Source: Oscillospiraceae bacterium (GTDB lineage: Bacteria > Bacillota > Clostridia > Oscillospirales > Oscillospiraceae). Taken from it: 64,000 nt of DNA. The stretch's first letter is position 1; each line of letters opens with the position of its first letter. The notes beneath the pieces are model-generated. The model saw nothing but the letters and a program-made list of their open reading frames with translations. It was not told the origin of the DNA and searched no databases. Below, piece by piece: positions 41,879 to 50,590 of this stretch. The stretch lies in NCBI GenBank assembly GCA_017465745.1, contig JAFTVM010000103.1, positions 1-64,000 of the forward strand. Reading direction: 5' to 3'. The translations under genes and the position numbers were made by a program.

Positions 41879-43075
41879 ATGGCAGAACAGATCAAGGCTA
41901 AGGTTTTCGGCATGGACGCTGCTACCATTTCTCTGGGCGATGACCTGGCTGTTTTCAACACCCCCAAATACGCCATTTTACCCGGCTTTTGCGATGTCCA
42001 TGTGCATTTCAGAGAGCCGGGTTTTTCTTATAAGGAGACCATGGTATCAGGCTCCGCCTCCGCGGCCCGGGGCGGCTACACCGCCGTGTGCACCATGCCC
42101 AACCTGAAGCCCGTTCCCGACAGCGTGGAGAATCTGAAGCAGCAGCTGGACCTGATCCGGGAAGGCGCTTCCATCCACGTCTACCCCTACGGCGCCATCA
42201 CTGTGGGCGAAAAGGGTGAGGCGCTGGCGGACCTTGCCGGCATGGCACCCGACGTCATCGCCTTCTCCGACGACGGCAAGGGTGTCCAGGCGGACGAGAT
42301 GATGAACGACGCCATGGTCAAGGCAAAGGAACTGGGTAAGATGATCGTGGCCCACTGTGAGGTCAACGACCTGCTCCACGGCGGCTACATCCATGACGGC
42401 AAATACGCCGCCGCCCACGGCCATCGCGGCATCTGCTCCGAGAGCGAATGGGCACAGGTTGCCCGGGATATCGAGCTGATCAAGCGCAACGGCTGCCCCT
42501 ACCATGTCTGCCACATCTCCACCAAGGAGACCGTCGATATCATCCGCAAGGCCAAGGCCGAGGGCGTGGATATCACCTGCGAGACCGGCCCCCACTACCT
42601 GGTCATGGACGACAGCTGGCTCCAGGAGGACGGCCGCTTCAAGATGAATCCTCCTCTGCGGGACGAGACCGACCGGGAAGCCCTGGTGGCGGGCATCCTG
42701 GACGGCACCATCGACATGCTGGCCACCGACCACGCCCCCCACTCCGCTGAGGAAAAGGCAAAGGGTCTGGAAAAGAGCGCCTTCGGCGTGGTGGGTCTGG
42801 AGACCGCCTTCCCCATCATGTACACCTACCTGGTGAAGCCCGGCATCATGACCATGGAGCGTCTGCTGGAGGTCATGGTCTACGCTCCCAGAAAGCGCTT
42901 CGGTCTGGAACTGGGCAACGAATTCTCCATCTGGGACCTGGAAAAGGAATACACCGTGGATCCTGACGACTTTGTCTCCCTCGGCAAGGCCAGCCCCTTC
43001 ACCGGCTGGAAGGTCCAGGGCGAATGCGTCGCCACCGTCTGCGACGGCCGTGTCGTCTGGAAAAAAGCCGAATAA
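41879..43075 (+). CDS. pyrC: Dihydroorotase
   Basis: A 398-residue amidohydrolase that closes carbamoyl aspartate to dihydroorotate. PGFCDVHVHFREPGF near residue 38 is the signature. AHCEVNDLLHGG, CHISTKETVDII and LATDHAPHSAEEK give the remaining metal and substrate residues. The N-terminus is shorter than usual, so metal-binding HVHFRE comes early (about residue 42). The gene is read as starting at 41879 behind AGAAGGGAG. It leads the pyrimidine cluster but has its own attenuated promoter and is followed by a separate promoter for pyrK. Confidence 0.93.
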   Translation: MAEQIKAKVFGMDAATISLGDDLAVFNTPKYAILPGFCDVHVHFREPGFSYKETMVSGSASAARGGYTAVCTMPNLKPVPDSVENLKQQLDLIREGASIHVYPYGAITVGEKGEALADLAGMAPDVIAFSDDGKGVQADEMMNDAMVKAKELGKMIVAHCEVNDLLHGGYIHDGKYAAAHGHRGICSESEWAQVARDIELIKRNGCPYHVCHISTKETVDIIRKAKAEGVDITCETGPHYLVMDDSWLQEDGRFKMNPPLRDETDREALVAGILDGTIDMLATDHAPHSAEEKAKGLEKSAFGVVGLETAFPIMYTYLVKPGIMTMERLLEVMVYAPRKRFGLELGNEFSIWDLEKEYTVDPDDFVSLGKASPFTGWKVQGECVATVCDGRVVWKKAE

Positions 43076-43077
43076 GG

Positions 43078-43106
43078 TTGAAGTGTCCTGGAAATTGTGA
43101 TATAAT
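43078..43106 (+). promoter_or_regulatory. Promoter of the pyrKDFEBI operon
   Basis: TTGAAG (43078-43083), 17-base spacer, TATAAT (43101-43106). The leader that follows contains a hairpin with CTTCG/CGAAG and TTTGTG/CACAAA arms (about 43126-43156). Confidence 0.7.
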
Positions 43107-43203
43107 TTCCAGTAGAAGGGAGAGCTTCGCCTTTTGTGCTGCACAAAGACGAAGACAACCCGTTTCCCAAAGCATCCCGATCAATATTATTTCGAGGTGA
43201 ACT

Positions 43204-43941
43204 ATGAAACAGAGTATCTTTACCATTACCGAACATACCGCGTTGACCCGCGACGTGTATCGCATGGTGCTGGCGGGCGACACCTCTGCCATCACCGCCT
43301 CCGGCCAGTTCGTCAACATCCTGCTGGATGGTTTCTATCTGCGCCGCCCCATTTCCGTCTGCGACTGGAATGAGGAGACCCTGACCATCGTCTACAAGGT
43401 GGTGGGCCATGGCACCGAGGCCATGAGCAAAATGTCTGTCGGCACTGAGCTGGACATCCTGACGGGTCTCGGCAACGGCTACGACCTGACCCTCTCCGGC
43501 GACAAGCCCGTCCTGCTGGGCGGCGGCGTCGGCGTGCCCCCCATGTACGGCTGTGCCAAGAAGCTCTGCGAGCTGGGCATCAAGCCCACCGTCATCCTGG
43601 GCTTCAACACCGCTGATGAAGTTTTCTACGAGGACGAGTTCAAGGCCCTGGGCTGCGAGACCATCGTCACCACCGTGGACGGCTCCAAGGGTGTCAAGGG
43701 CTTCGCCGTAGCGCCCCTGGAAGGCATGGACTACACCTATTTCTACACCTGCGGCCCCGAGCCCATGCTCAAGGCCGTCTACAAGGCAACCAACACCTCC
43801 GGCCAGATGAGCTTCGAAGAACGCATGGGCTGCGGCTTCGGCGCCTGCATGGGCTGCTCCTGCAAGACCCTCACCGGCTACAAGCGCATCTGCAAGGATG
43901 GCCCCGTCATGAAGAAGGAGGAGATCAAATGGGAAAGCTGA
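43204..43941 (+). CDS. pyrK: Dihydroorotate dehydrogenase electron transfer subunit
   Basis: A 245-residue FAD and [2Fe-2S] protein passing electrons from PyrD to NAD. YLRRPISVCDW near residue 43 binds FAD. LLGGGVGVPPMYGCAK is the NAD-binding loop near residue 102. The cluster cysteines are in MGCGFGACMGCSCKT and the following CKDGPVM. It overlaps pyrD by 13 bases. Confidence 0.93.
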   Translation: MKQSIFTITEHTALTRDVYRMVLAGDTSAITASGQFVNILLDGFYLRRPISVCDWNEETLTIVYKVVGHGTEAMSKMSVGTELDILTGLGNGYDLTLSGDKPVLLGGGVGVPPMYGCAKKLCELGIKPTVILGFNTADEVFYEDEFKALGCETIVTTVDGSKGVKGFAVAPLEGMDYTYFYTCGPEPMLKAVYKATNTSGQMSFEERMGCGFGACMGCSCKTLTGYKRICKDGPVMKKEEIKWES

Positions 43942-44840
43942 GCGTCAATCTGTGCGGCATTGAGATGGACAACCCCATCATCCCCGCCTCCGGTACCTTC
44001 GGCTACGGCTATGAGTACGCCGAGCTGTACGATATCAATGAGCTGGGCACCTTCTCCTTCAAGGGTACCACCAAGGATCCCCGCTTCGGCAACCCCACCC
44101 CCCGGATCGCTGAGTGCTACGCCGGCATGATCAACGCCGTCGGCCTGCAGAACCCCGGCGTGGAGAAGGTCATCTCCGAAGAGCTTCCCAAGCTCAAGGC
44201 GTGCTTCCACAAGCCCGTCATGGCCAATGTCTCCGGTTTCAGCGTAGAAGACTATGCCTATACCTGTGAGCGCCTGGATAAGGAAGAGCAAGTGGGCTGG
44301 CTGGAAGTCAATGTCTCCTGCCCCAACGTCCACGGCGGCGGCATGAGCTTCGGCACCTGCCCCGAGGCTGCTGCGGAAGTCACCGCAGCCGTCAAGAAGG
44401 TCACCACCAAGCCCGTCATCATCAAGCTGAGCCCCAACGTCACCGACATCGTCTCCATCGCCAAGGCCTGTGAGGACGCCGGCGCCGACGGCATCAGCCT
44501 GATCAACACCATGCTGGGCATGCGCATCAACCTGCGCACCCGCAAGCCCGTCATCGCCAACAAGATGGGCGGCTTCTCCGGCCCCGCCATCTTCCCCGTG
44601 GCCGTGCGCATGGTCTACCAGGTATCCAATGCCGTCAAGATCCCCGTGGTGGGCATGGGCGGCGTCAGCACCGCGGAAGACGTCATCGAGATGATGCTGG
44701 CCGGCGCCACTGCCGTTGAGGTGGGCGCAGCCAACCTGGTCAATCCGTATGTCTGCCGTGACATCGTCCGGGATCTGCCCGCCGTCATGGCCAAGTATAG
44801 AATCAATTCCCTGAATGAAATTATAGGAGGCGCAAAATAA
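43929..44840 (+). CDS. pyrD: Dihydroorotate dehydrogenase, class 1B catalytic subunit
   Basis: A 303-residue FMN barrel enzyme. NPIIPASGTFGYG at the start, EVNVSCPNVHGGGMSFG near residue 130 with the catalytic cysteine of class 1 enzymes, KLSPNVTDI and GMGGVSTAEDVIEMM near residue 240 are family hallmarks. It works with PyrK to oxidise dihydroorotate using NAD. The stop overlaps the pyrF start as TAATG. Confidence 0.94.
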   Translation: MGKLSVNLCGIEMDNPIIPASGTFGYGYEYAELYDINELGTFSFKGTTKDPRFGNPTPRIAECYAGMINAVGLQNPGVEKVISEELPKLKACFHKPVMANVSGFSVEDYAYTCERLDKEEQVGWLEVNVSCPNVHGGGMSFGTCPEAAAEVTAAVKKVTTKPVIIKLSPNVTDIVSIAKACEDAGADGISLINTMLGMRINLRTRKPVIANKMGGFSGPAIFPVAVRMVYQVSNAVKIPVVGMGGVSTAEDVIEMMLAGATAVEVGAANLVNPYVCRDIVRDLPAVMAKYRINSLNEIIGGAK

Positions 44841-45544
44841 TGGGTAAAGACGTAATCGTAGCATGTGACTTTGCTTCCGCTGAAGCAACCTACACATTCC
44901 TGGACAAGTTCGCGGGTTGCACCCGCAAGCCCTTCGTCAAGATCGGCATGGAGCTGTACTACGCAGAAGGCCCCGCCATCGTCAAGGAGATCAAGGCCCG
45001 CGGCCACAAGATCTTCCTGGACCTGAAGCTGCACGACATCCCCAACACCGTCAAGAAGTCCATGGCAGTTCTGAGCAAGCTGGATGTTGACATCACCAAC
45101 CTGCACGCTGCCGGCGCCACCGCCATGATGCAGGGTGCTCTGGAGGGTCTGACCCGTCCTGACGGCACCCGTCCCCTGCTGATCGCCGTCACCCAGCTGA
45201 CCTCCACCGACCAGGAGACCATGGAGCGGGATCTGCTGATCAAGGAGCCCATCGACCAGGTCGTCATGCACTACGCTGCCACCGCCAAGAACGCAGGTCT
45301 GGACGGCGTCGTCTGTTCCCCCCTGGAGGCAGGCAAGGTCCACGACCGCTGCGGCAAGGACTTCCTGACCATCACCCCCGGCGTCCGTTTTGCTGACGGC
45401 GATATTGGCGACCAGAAGCGCGTCATGACCCCCGCCGCCGCCAAGGCCATCGGCTCCGACTACATCGTCGTGGGTCGTCCCATCACCGCCGCCGCCGATC
45501 CCGTGGCTGCCTACGAGCGCTGCGTGGCCGACTTCGTCGACTGA
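44840..45544 (+). CDS. pyrF: Orotidine 5'-phosphate decarboxylase
   Basis: A 234-residue decarboxylase making UMP. The catalytic DLKLHDIPNTV motif is near residue 60, and the phosphate loops TPGVRFADGD and IVVGRPITAAADP follow. Coupled to pyrD by a TAATG overlap. A hairpin GCGGGCTGT/ACAGCCCGC (45577-45603) without a T run lies before pyrE. Confidence 0.94.
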   Translation: MGKDVIVACDFASAEATYTFLDKFAGCTRKPFVKIGMELYYAEGPAIVKEIKARGHKIFLDLKLHDIPNTVKKSMAVLSKLDVDITNLHAAGATAMMQGALEGLTRPDGTRPLLIAVTQLTSTDQETMERDLLIKEPIDQVVMHYAATAKNAGLDGVVCSPLEAGKVHDRCGKDFLTITPGVRFADGDIGDQKRVMTPAAAKAIGSDYIVVGRPITAAADPVAAYERCVADFVD

Positions 45545-45632
45545 GCAGGCAACCCTAAAAAATAAATTCGTGTCAGAGCGGGCTGTGACGCATAACAGCC
45601 CGCGATGATACAGAAAATAAAGGAGATAAATC

Positions 45633-46289
45633 ATGGAAGCTTACAAGAGAGAATTTATCGAATTCCTGAAGAGCGCCAACGTGCTGAAGTTTGGTGATTT
45701 CATCGCCAAGTCCGGCCGCCGCATCCCCTACTTCGTCAACGCCGGCGAGATCAAGACCGGTGACCAGATCTGCAAGCTGGGCGAATTCTACGCCAAGGCT
45801 TACGCTGACAAGCTGGGTGACAAGAAGACCGTCCTGTACGGCCCCGCCTACAAGGGTATCCCCATCGCTGTCGCTGTTTCCGTCGCCCTGTCCAAGGAAG
45901 GCATGGACCTGCCCTTCTTCTTCAACCGCAAGGAAGCCAAGGACCACGGCGAAGGCGGCATCTTTGTCGGCTACAAGCCCCAGCCCGGCCAGGAAGTCGT
46001 CATCGTTGAGGACGTCATCACCGCCGGCACCGCCATCCGCGAATCCATGGAGAACCTGAAGTCCCTGGAGGGCATCAAGGTCGCCGCCTGCTTCGTCATG
46101 GTCGACCGCAAGGAGAAGGGCCAGACCGAGTTGGCCGCCACCACCGAGGTCACCCGCAACTTCGGCTTCCCCGTCTACTCCGTCATCGATGTCTATGACA
46201 TCATCGAGTACCTGGAAGAGGATCCCGCCAACGAAGAAAATGTTACCCGCATCAAGAACTACCTGGCTGTGAATGGAGCAAAAGCATGA
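45633..46289 (+). CDS. pyrE: Orotate phosphoribosyltransferase
   Basis: A 218-residue PRTase joining orotate and PRPP. The PRPP motif [17 protein letters not shown] is near residue 125, and [13 protein letters not shown] is the catalytic lysine loop. It starts behind AAAGGAG, and its stop overlaps the pyrB start by four bases. Confidence 0.94.
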   Translation: MEAYKREFIEFLKSANVLKFGDFIAKSGRRIPYFVNAGEIKTGDQICKLGEFYAKAYADKLGDKKTVLYGPAYKGIPIAVAVSVALSKEGMDLPFFFNRKEAKDHGEGGIFVGYKPQPGQEVVIVEDVITAGTAIRESMENLKSLEGIKVAACFVMVDRKEKGQTELAATTEVTRNFGFPVYSVIDVYDIIEYLEEDPANEENVTRIKNYLAVNGAKA

Positions 46290-47203
46290 GAAATCTGATG
46301 AACATCACTGACCTCAGCCTGGAGGAGATCGACGAGCTGATCGCCACCGCCGAGGACATTATCGCAAACCCTGTGAAGTATCAGGACGCCTGCAACCACA
46401 AGCTGATGGCTGCCCTGTTCTTCGAGCCCTCCACCCGTACCCGCCTGAGCTTTGAGGCTGCCATGCAGCGCCTGGGCGGCAATGTCATCGGCTTCTCCGA
46501 GGCTGGCTCCTCCTCCACCGCCAAGGGCGAGAGCCTGTCCGACACCGTGCAGACTGTCGGCTGCTACGCCGACCTGATCGTCATGCGTCATCCCAAGGAA
46601 GGCGCTCCCGTGGTCGCTGCCCGCCGTGCAGGCGTGCCCATCATCAATGCCGGTGACGGCGCCCACAACCATCCCACCCAGACTCTGACCGACCTGCTGA
46701 CCATCTGGCGCAGCAAGCACACCTTCAACAACCTGACCATCGGTCTGTGCGGCGACCTGAAGTTCGGCCGTACCGTCCACTCCCTGGTTGCTGCCATGGC
46801 CCGCTACAGCGGCATCAAGTTCGTCTTCATCGCGCCTGAGGAGCTGCGCTTCCCCCGCTATATCATCGAGGAAGAGCTGGAGACCCGCGGCATCGAGTAC
46901 AAGGAAGTCACTTCCATGGAAGAGGCCATGCCCGAGCTGGACGTGCTGTATATGACCCGCGTCCAGAAGGAGCGCTTCTTCAACGAGGCCGACTATATCC
47001 GTCTGAAGGATACCTATATCCTGACTCCCGACAAGCTGGAGCCCGCCAAGAAGGATATGATCGTCATGCATCCCCTGCCCCGTGTCAACGAGATCGCAGT
47101 TTCCGTGGATGACGATCCCAGAGCCGCCTACTTCCCCCAGGCCAAGAACGGTATGTTCATCCGTATGGCTCTGATCCTGAAAATGCTGGAGGTGAACGTA
47201 TGA
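46286..47203 (+). CDS. pyrB: Aspartate carbamoyltransferase, catalytic subunit
   Basis: A 305-residue transcarbamoylase. [16 protein letters not shown] near residue 51 is the carbamoyl-phosphate loop. [15 protein letters not shown] near residue 128 and [10 protein letters not shown] near residue 263 are the other signatures. It uses carbamoyl phosphate, which the purine island may also yield. It overlaps pyrE and pyrI by four bases each. Confidence 0.95.
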   Translation: MRNLMNITDLSLEEIDELIATAEDIIANPVKYQDACNHKLMAALFFEPSTRTRLSFEAAMQRLGGNVIGFSEAGSSSTAKGESLSDTVQTVGCYADLIVMRHPKEGAPVVAARRAGVPIINAGDGAHNHPTQTLTDLLTIWRSKHTFNNLTIGLCGDLKFGRTVHSLVAAMARYSGIKFVFIAPEELRFPRYIIEEELETRGIEYKEVTSMEEAMPELDVLYMTRVQKERFFNEADYIRLKDTYILTPDKLEPAKKDMIVMHPLPRVNEIAVSVDDDPRAAYFPQAKNGMFIRMALILKMLEVNV

Positions 47204-47619
47204 TTATCGGACAGCTGAAGGACGGCATCGTCCTGGACCACATCACTGCCGGCAAGGGCATGAAGATCTATGAGGTTCTGAAGCTGGGCAGGCTGGATTG
47301 CTCCGTTGCCATGATCCAGAACGCTGACTCTGTCAAGATGGGCAAAAAGGACATCGTCAAGATCGGCACCCTGATGGACATTAACCTGGATGTCCTGGGC
47401 TATATCGATCCCGGCATCACCGTCAACACCATCCGCGACGGCAAGGTGGCAAAGCGCACCCACCTGTGGCTGCCTGAGCGCATCGTGGGCGTCATCAAGT
47501 GCCGCAACCCCCGCTGCATCACCTCCACCGAGGTCAATGCAGTCCACGAGTTCCGTCTGGCTGACAAGGAAAAGAAGATCTACCGCTGCATCTACTGCGA
47601 GCACAAGGCTGAAAAGTAA
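47200..47619 (+). CDS. pyrI: Aspartate carbamoyltransferase, regulatory subunit
   Basis: A 139-residue regulatory chain that binds nucleotides and zinc. The N-terminal allosteric domain is followed by a zinc site, C-x4-C (CRNPRC) and C-x2-C (CIYCE). PyrI points to a nucleotide-regulated holoenzyme of the E. coli type, unlike the PyrB-only enzymes of many Firmicutes. Last gene of the operon with a strong terminator. Confidence 0.94.
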   Translation: MIIGQLKDGIVLDHITAGKGMKIYEVLKLGRLDCSVAMIQNADSVKMGKKDIVKIGTLMDINLDVLGYIDPGITVNTIRDGKVAKRTHLWLPERIVGVIKCRNPRCITSTEVNAVHEFRLADKEKKIYRCIYCEHKAEK

Positions 47620-47625
47620 AAACGA

Positions 47626-47659
47626 ACGCCCGGACGAGCAATCGTCCGGGCGTATTTTT
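47626..47659 (+). terminator. Intrinsic terminator of the pyr operon
   Basis: ACGCCCGGACGA, loop GCAA, perfect complement, then ATTTTT. Confidence 0.93.
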
Positions 47660-47698
47660 GCTTATCGGGGGATGGATGTTCCTTTCTTGCTCCGGAAC

Positions 47699-47745
47699 AA
47701 GAAAAGAACGTATTGTTTGTCGGAAGTATAAACTGCAATTTGAAA
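47699..47745. repeat. Intergenic repeat, copy 1
   Basis: This 47-base block matches 52134-52180 at 44 of 47 positions in the same orientation. Looser similarity extends a few bases upstream (CTTCTTGC..CCGGA). On the minus strand both copies read FKLQFI-PTNN-FFS. No real gene is implied. Confidence 0.85.
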
Positions 47746-47822
47746 TGCAACCCCATTTCCGACTACTTATGAAAAATGCAAATAAAACATCGGTTTTACA
47801 CAATCATCTTTGTAAATATTGA

Positions 47823-47851
47823 TTGCATTTTCTGGAACAGCATGTTAAAAT
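47823..47851 (+). promoter_or_regulatory. Promoter of the ROK-nagA unit
   Basis: TTGCAT (47823-47828), 17-base spacer, TAAAAT (47846-47851), 76 bases before the start codon. Confidence 0.55.
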
Positions 47852-47927
47852 AAACTTGCAACTGTGAGCTGATTTTCATATATTCAGCCGAACGAAAATA
47901 ATATTTCATTTTTCAGGAGGATTTGTC

Positions 47928-49310
47928 ATGCAGTACTTAGGCGTTGACTACGAACAGAAGCATGTTCCCGTTCTGGATCCCGGCTATATCCCCTTTGGTG
48001 TTTGGATGAAGAATTATCTGAACGGGGCTGAGAAACCCCTGGCCATCGCTGTGGAGCGTACCGGCGGCCATATCACCGTCCGCCACACCATGATCCACGG
48101 CACCCCCGAGATGGCTGAGGCTGACTACCGTTACGTTGAAAGAATCGTCAAGTTCCTGCTGTGGTCCGTGGGCGGCTTCAAGGTCTACATCTGCGGCTGC
48201 TCCGAGCTGGCGCAGAAGCTCCAGGCCGCCTACAAGATCGGCGGCGAGCGTGAGTTTGACTTTACCTTCGTTGATCAGCTCTTCGAGAAGACCCTGGAAG
48301 TCATCGACCTGCCCTACGATCAGGCTCCCGCTGCCAACGAGCAGCCCGAGCCCATGGGCGGCTACATGGATGGCTGCCGCATCGGCTTCGATGCAGGCGG
48401 TTCCGACCGCAAGGTCTCCGCTGTCATCGACGGCGAGTGCGTCTACTCCGAAGAAGTTGTCTGGTTCCCCAAGCTGAACGAGGATCCCGACTACCACTAC
48501 GAGCACATCCTGGCAGCATTCCAGACTGCCGCCTCCAAGATGCCCCGGGTTGACGCCATCGGCGTTTCCTCCGCCGGCGACTACATCGACAACGAGCCCC
48601 GTGTGGCTTCCCTGTTTATCAAGGTGCCCCGCAGCAACTGGGACAAGGTCAAGACCATCTATACCCGCGCCGCCGCCGCCATCGGTGATGTTCCCCTGGT
48701 GGTCGCCAACGACGGCGACGTTTCCGCTCTGGCCGGCGCTATGGGGCTGGGCAAGGGCAAGCTGATGGGCCTGGCTATGGGTACCTCCGAAGCCGTCGGC
48801 TATGTGGATGCCGACCAGAACGTGCTGGGCTGGATCAACGAGCTGGCCTTTGCTCCCGTTGACCTGAACCCCGCAGCCATGCAGGACGAGTGGTCCACCG
48901 ACATCGGTGTGGGCTGCAAGTACTTCTCCCAGGATGCTGTCATCAAGCTGGCTCCCGCTGCCGGTATTGAGCTGGATCCCAGCCTGTCCCTGGCTGAAAA
49001 GCTGAAGGTGGTCCAGAAGCTGATGGAGGCTGACGATCCCAGAGCACAGAAGATCTTCGAATCCATCGGTGTCTACTTTGGCTACACCGTGGTGCTGTAT
49101 TCCCAGTTCTACGATCTGGACTACATCATGCTAATGGGCCGCGTTATGTCCGGCAAGGGCGGCGATACCATTCTCCGGGTCACCAACGAGATCCTGGCCG
49201 ATGAGTATCCCGAACTGGCAGCCAAGTGCTGCGTCACCCTGCCCGACGAGAAGATGCGCCGTGTCGGTCAGGCTGTGGCTGCTGCCAGCCTGCCCGAGCG
49301 CAGAAAGTAA
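47928..49310 (+). CDS. Divergent ROK-family sugar kinase-like protein with N-terminal extension
   Basis: A 460-residue protein. Residues 1-145 are an extension I do not recognise. The ROK/ASKHA fold then begins with CRIGFDAGGSDRKVSAVIDG, and VVANDGDVSALAGAMGLGKGK carries the ND catalytic aspartate region. The usual ROK zinc motif CxCGxxGC is absent, and GTSEAVGY replaces GTGIG. It is followed by an N-acetylglucosamine-6-phosphate deacetylase gene, so an amino-sugar kinase or sensor role is plausible (inference). It starts behind CAGGAGG. Confidence 0.7.
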   Translation: MQYLGVDYEQKHVPVLDPGYIPFGVWMKNYLNGAEKPLAIAVERTGGHITVRHTMIHGTPEMAEADYRYVERIVKFLLWSVGGFKVYICGCSELAQKLQAAYKIGGEREFDFTFVDQLFEKTLEVIDLPYDQAPAANEQPEPMGGYMDGCRIGFDAGGSDRKVSAVIDGECVYSEEVVWFPKLNEDPDYHYEHILAAFQTAASKMPRVDAIGVSSAGDYIDNEPRVASLFIKVPRSNWDKVKTIYTRAAAAIGDVPLVVANDGDVSALAGAMGLGKGKLMGLAMGTSEAVGYVDADQNVLGWINELAFAPVDLNPAAMQDEWSTDIGVGCKYFSQDAVIKLAPAAGIELDPSLSLAEKLKVVQKLMEADDPRAQKIFESIGVYFGYTVVLYSQFYDLDYIMLMGRVMSGKGGDTILRVTNEILADEYPELAAKCCVTLPDEKMRRVGQAVAAASLPERRK

Positions 49311-49319
49311 GAGATTTGA

Positions 49320-49346
49320 CAGGGGCAGCGTGCATACGCTGCCCCT
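49320..49346 (+). other. Hairpin between the ROK gene and nagA
   Basis: AGGGGCAGCGT, loop GCAT, perfect complement, then ATATCTTTC. Terminator-like with a weak U tract; probably reduces rather than blocks nagA expression. Confidence 0.6.
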
Positions 49347-49371
49347 ATATCTTTCAAGAGGAGAGGATACT

Positions 49372-50505
49372 ATGTTCTATACCAATGCCCGCATTTTTGG
49401 TTCTGATTTCAAATTCCACAACGGTTCCTTTGAGGTGACCGCTGACGGCAAGTTCGGCATCGTCCTGGGCGAGGTGCCGGAATACGCCATCGACCTGGAA
49501 GGCGCCACTGTCATTCCCGGCCTCATCGAAGTCCACAGCCACGGCAACTCCGGCTACGACTTCTCTGACGGCGACTACGAGGGCCTGAAGAAGATGGCAC
49601 AGTTTTTCCTGTCCTGCGGTGTCACCTCCTTCGCCCCCGCTTCCATGACCCTGCCCTATGAGGTGCTTGAGAAGGCCTTTGCCACCGGCAAGCGCCTGGC
49701 CGAGGAGAAGCCGGTCGGCTGCTCCCGCATCCGCGGCATCCAGATGGAAGGCCCGTACTTCTCCTACAAGAAGCGCGGCGCACAGAACGCCGACTACCTG
49801 AAGGAGCCTGATTTCGAGGGCTTCAGGAAGCTCTATGAAGACTGCGGCGGCCTGGTGAAGATCGTGGATATCGCCCCTGAGCTACCCGGCAGCGTGGAGT
49901 TCGTCAAGCAGGCAAGCAAGCTGTGTACCGTGAGCGTTGCCCACACCGATTCCGATTACGAACACGCCCGGGATGCCTTCTCCGCCGGCGCCACGCATCT
50001 GACCCACCTGTTCAACGCCATGCCCGGCATCAACCACCGCAACCCCGGCGTCATTCCTGCCGCTGTGGAGTGCCCCAGCGTCCGGGCTGAGATCATCTGC
50101 GACGGCCTGCACATCCATCCCGCCTGCATCCGCATGGCCTTCTCCATGTTCGGCGGCGAGCGCATGATTGTGGTCTCTGACTCCGGCCGCTGCGCCGGTC
50201 AGTCTGAGGGCTACCAGTTCGATCTGGGCGGTCAGATGGCCGAGATCCGCGGCGGTGTTGCCAAGCTGGTGGGCACCGACACCATCGCCTGCTCTGCCAC
50301 CAACCTGTGGCAGTGTCTGGTCAACTGCATCTCCTTCGGCATCAGGGAGGAGGACGTGATCCGGGCCTGCACCTATAACCCCGCCTGTGCCCTGGGCGTC
50401 CAGGCCGAGGTGGGTTCCATTGCCACCGGCAAGCAGGCCGACTTCATCATCTGCACGCCCGACTACGCCAAGAAGCGCGTCTTCCTGGCCGGCAAGGAAA
50501 TCTGA
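49372..50505 (+). CDS. nagA: N-acetylglucosamine-6-phosphate deacetylase
   Basis: A 377-residue amidohydrolase producing glucosamine-6-phosphate and acetate. IPGLIEVHSHGNSGYDF near residue 50 has the HxHG motif. GIQMEGPYFSYKKRGAQ near residue 123 gives the metal-binding Glu. VAHTDSDYEHARDAF, THLFNAMPGINHRNPG and VVSDSGRCAG (catalytic Asp) follow in order. The start at 49372 follows GAGGAGAGG. No nagB is in the window. Confidence 0.9.
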   Translation: MFYTNARIFGSDFKFHNGSFEVTADGKFGIVLGEVPEYAIDLEGATVIPGLIEVHSHGNSGYDFSDGDYEGLKKMAQFFLSCGVTSFAPASMTLPYEVLEKAFATGKRLAEEKPVGCSRIRGIQMEGPYFSYKKRGAQNADYLKEPDFEGFRKLYEDCGGLVKIVDIAPELPGSVEFVKQASKLCTVSVAHTDSDYEHARDAFSAGATHLTHLFNAMPGINHRNPGVIPAAVECPSVRAEIICDGLHIHPACIRMAFSMFGGERMIVVSDSGRCAGQSEGYQFDLGGQMAEIRGGVAKLVGTDTIACSATNLWQCLVNCISFGIREEDVIRACTYNPACALGVQAEVGSIATGKQADFIICTPDYAKKRVFLAGKEI

Positions 50506-50515
50506 ATATCTTCAT

Positions 50516-50549
50516 AAAAAAGAGCGGGGCTTGTCCCCGCTCTTTTTTT
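50516..50549 (+). terminator. Intrinsic terminator of nagA
   Basis: AAAAAGAGCGGGG and CCCCGCTCTTTTTTT form a perfect hairpin with a long T run. Confidence 0.93.
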
Positions 50550-50590
50550 GTGTTATGATAATATATCATTTTTATTTCCCAGAGGTGCCT

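Larger units (their letters stand above)
47660..47927. other. A+T-rich spacer before the ROK gene
   Basis: It contains a copy of a repeat also found near 52134 (listed separately) and the promoter at 47823-47851. The remaining A+T-rich stretch shows no gene. Confidence 0.6.
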
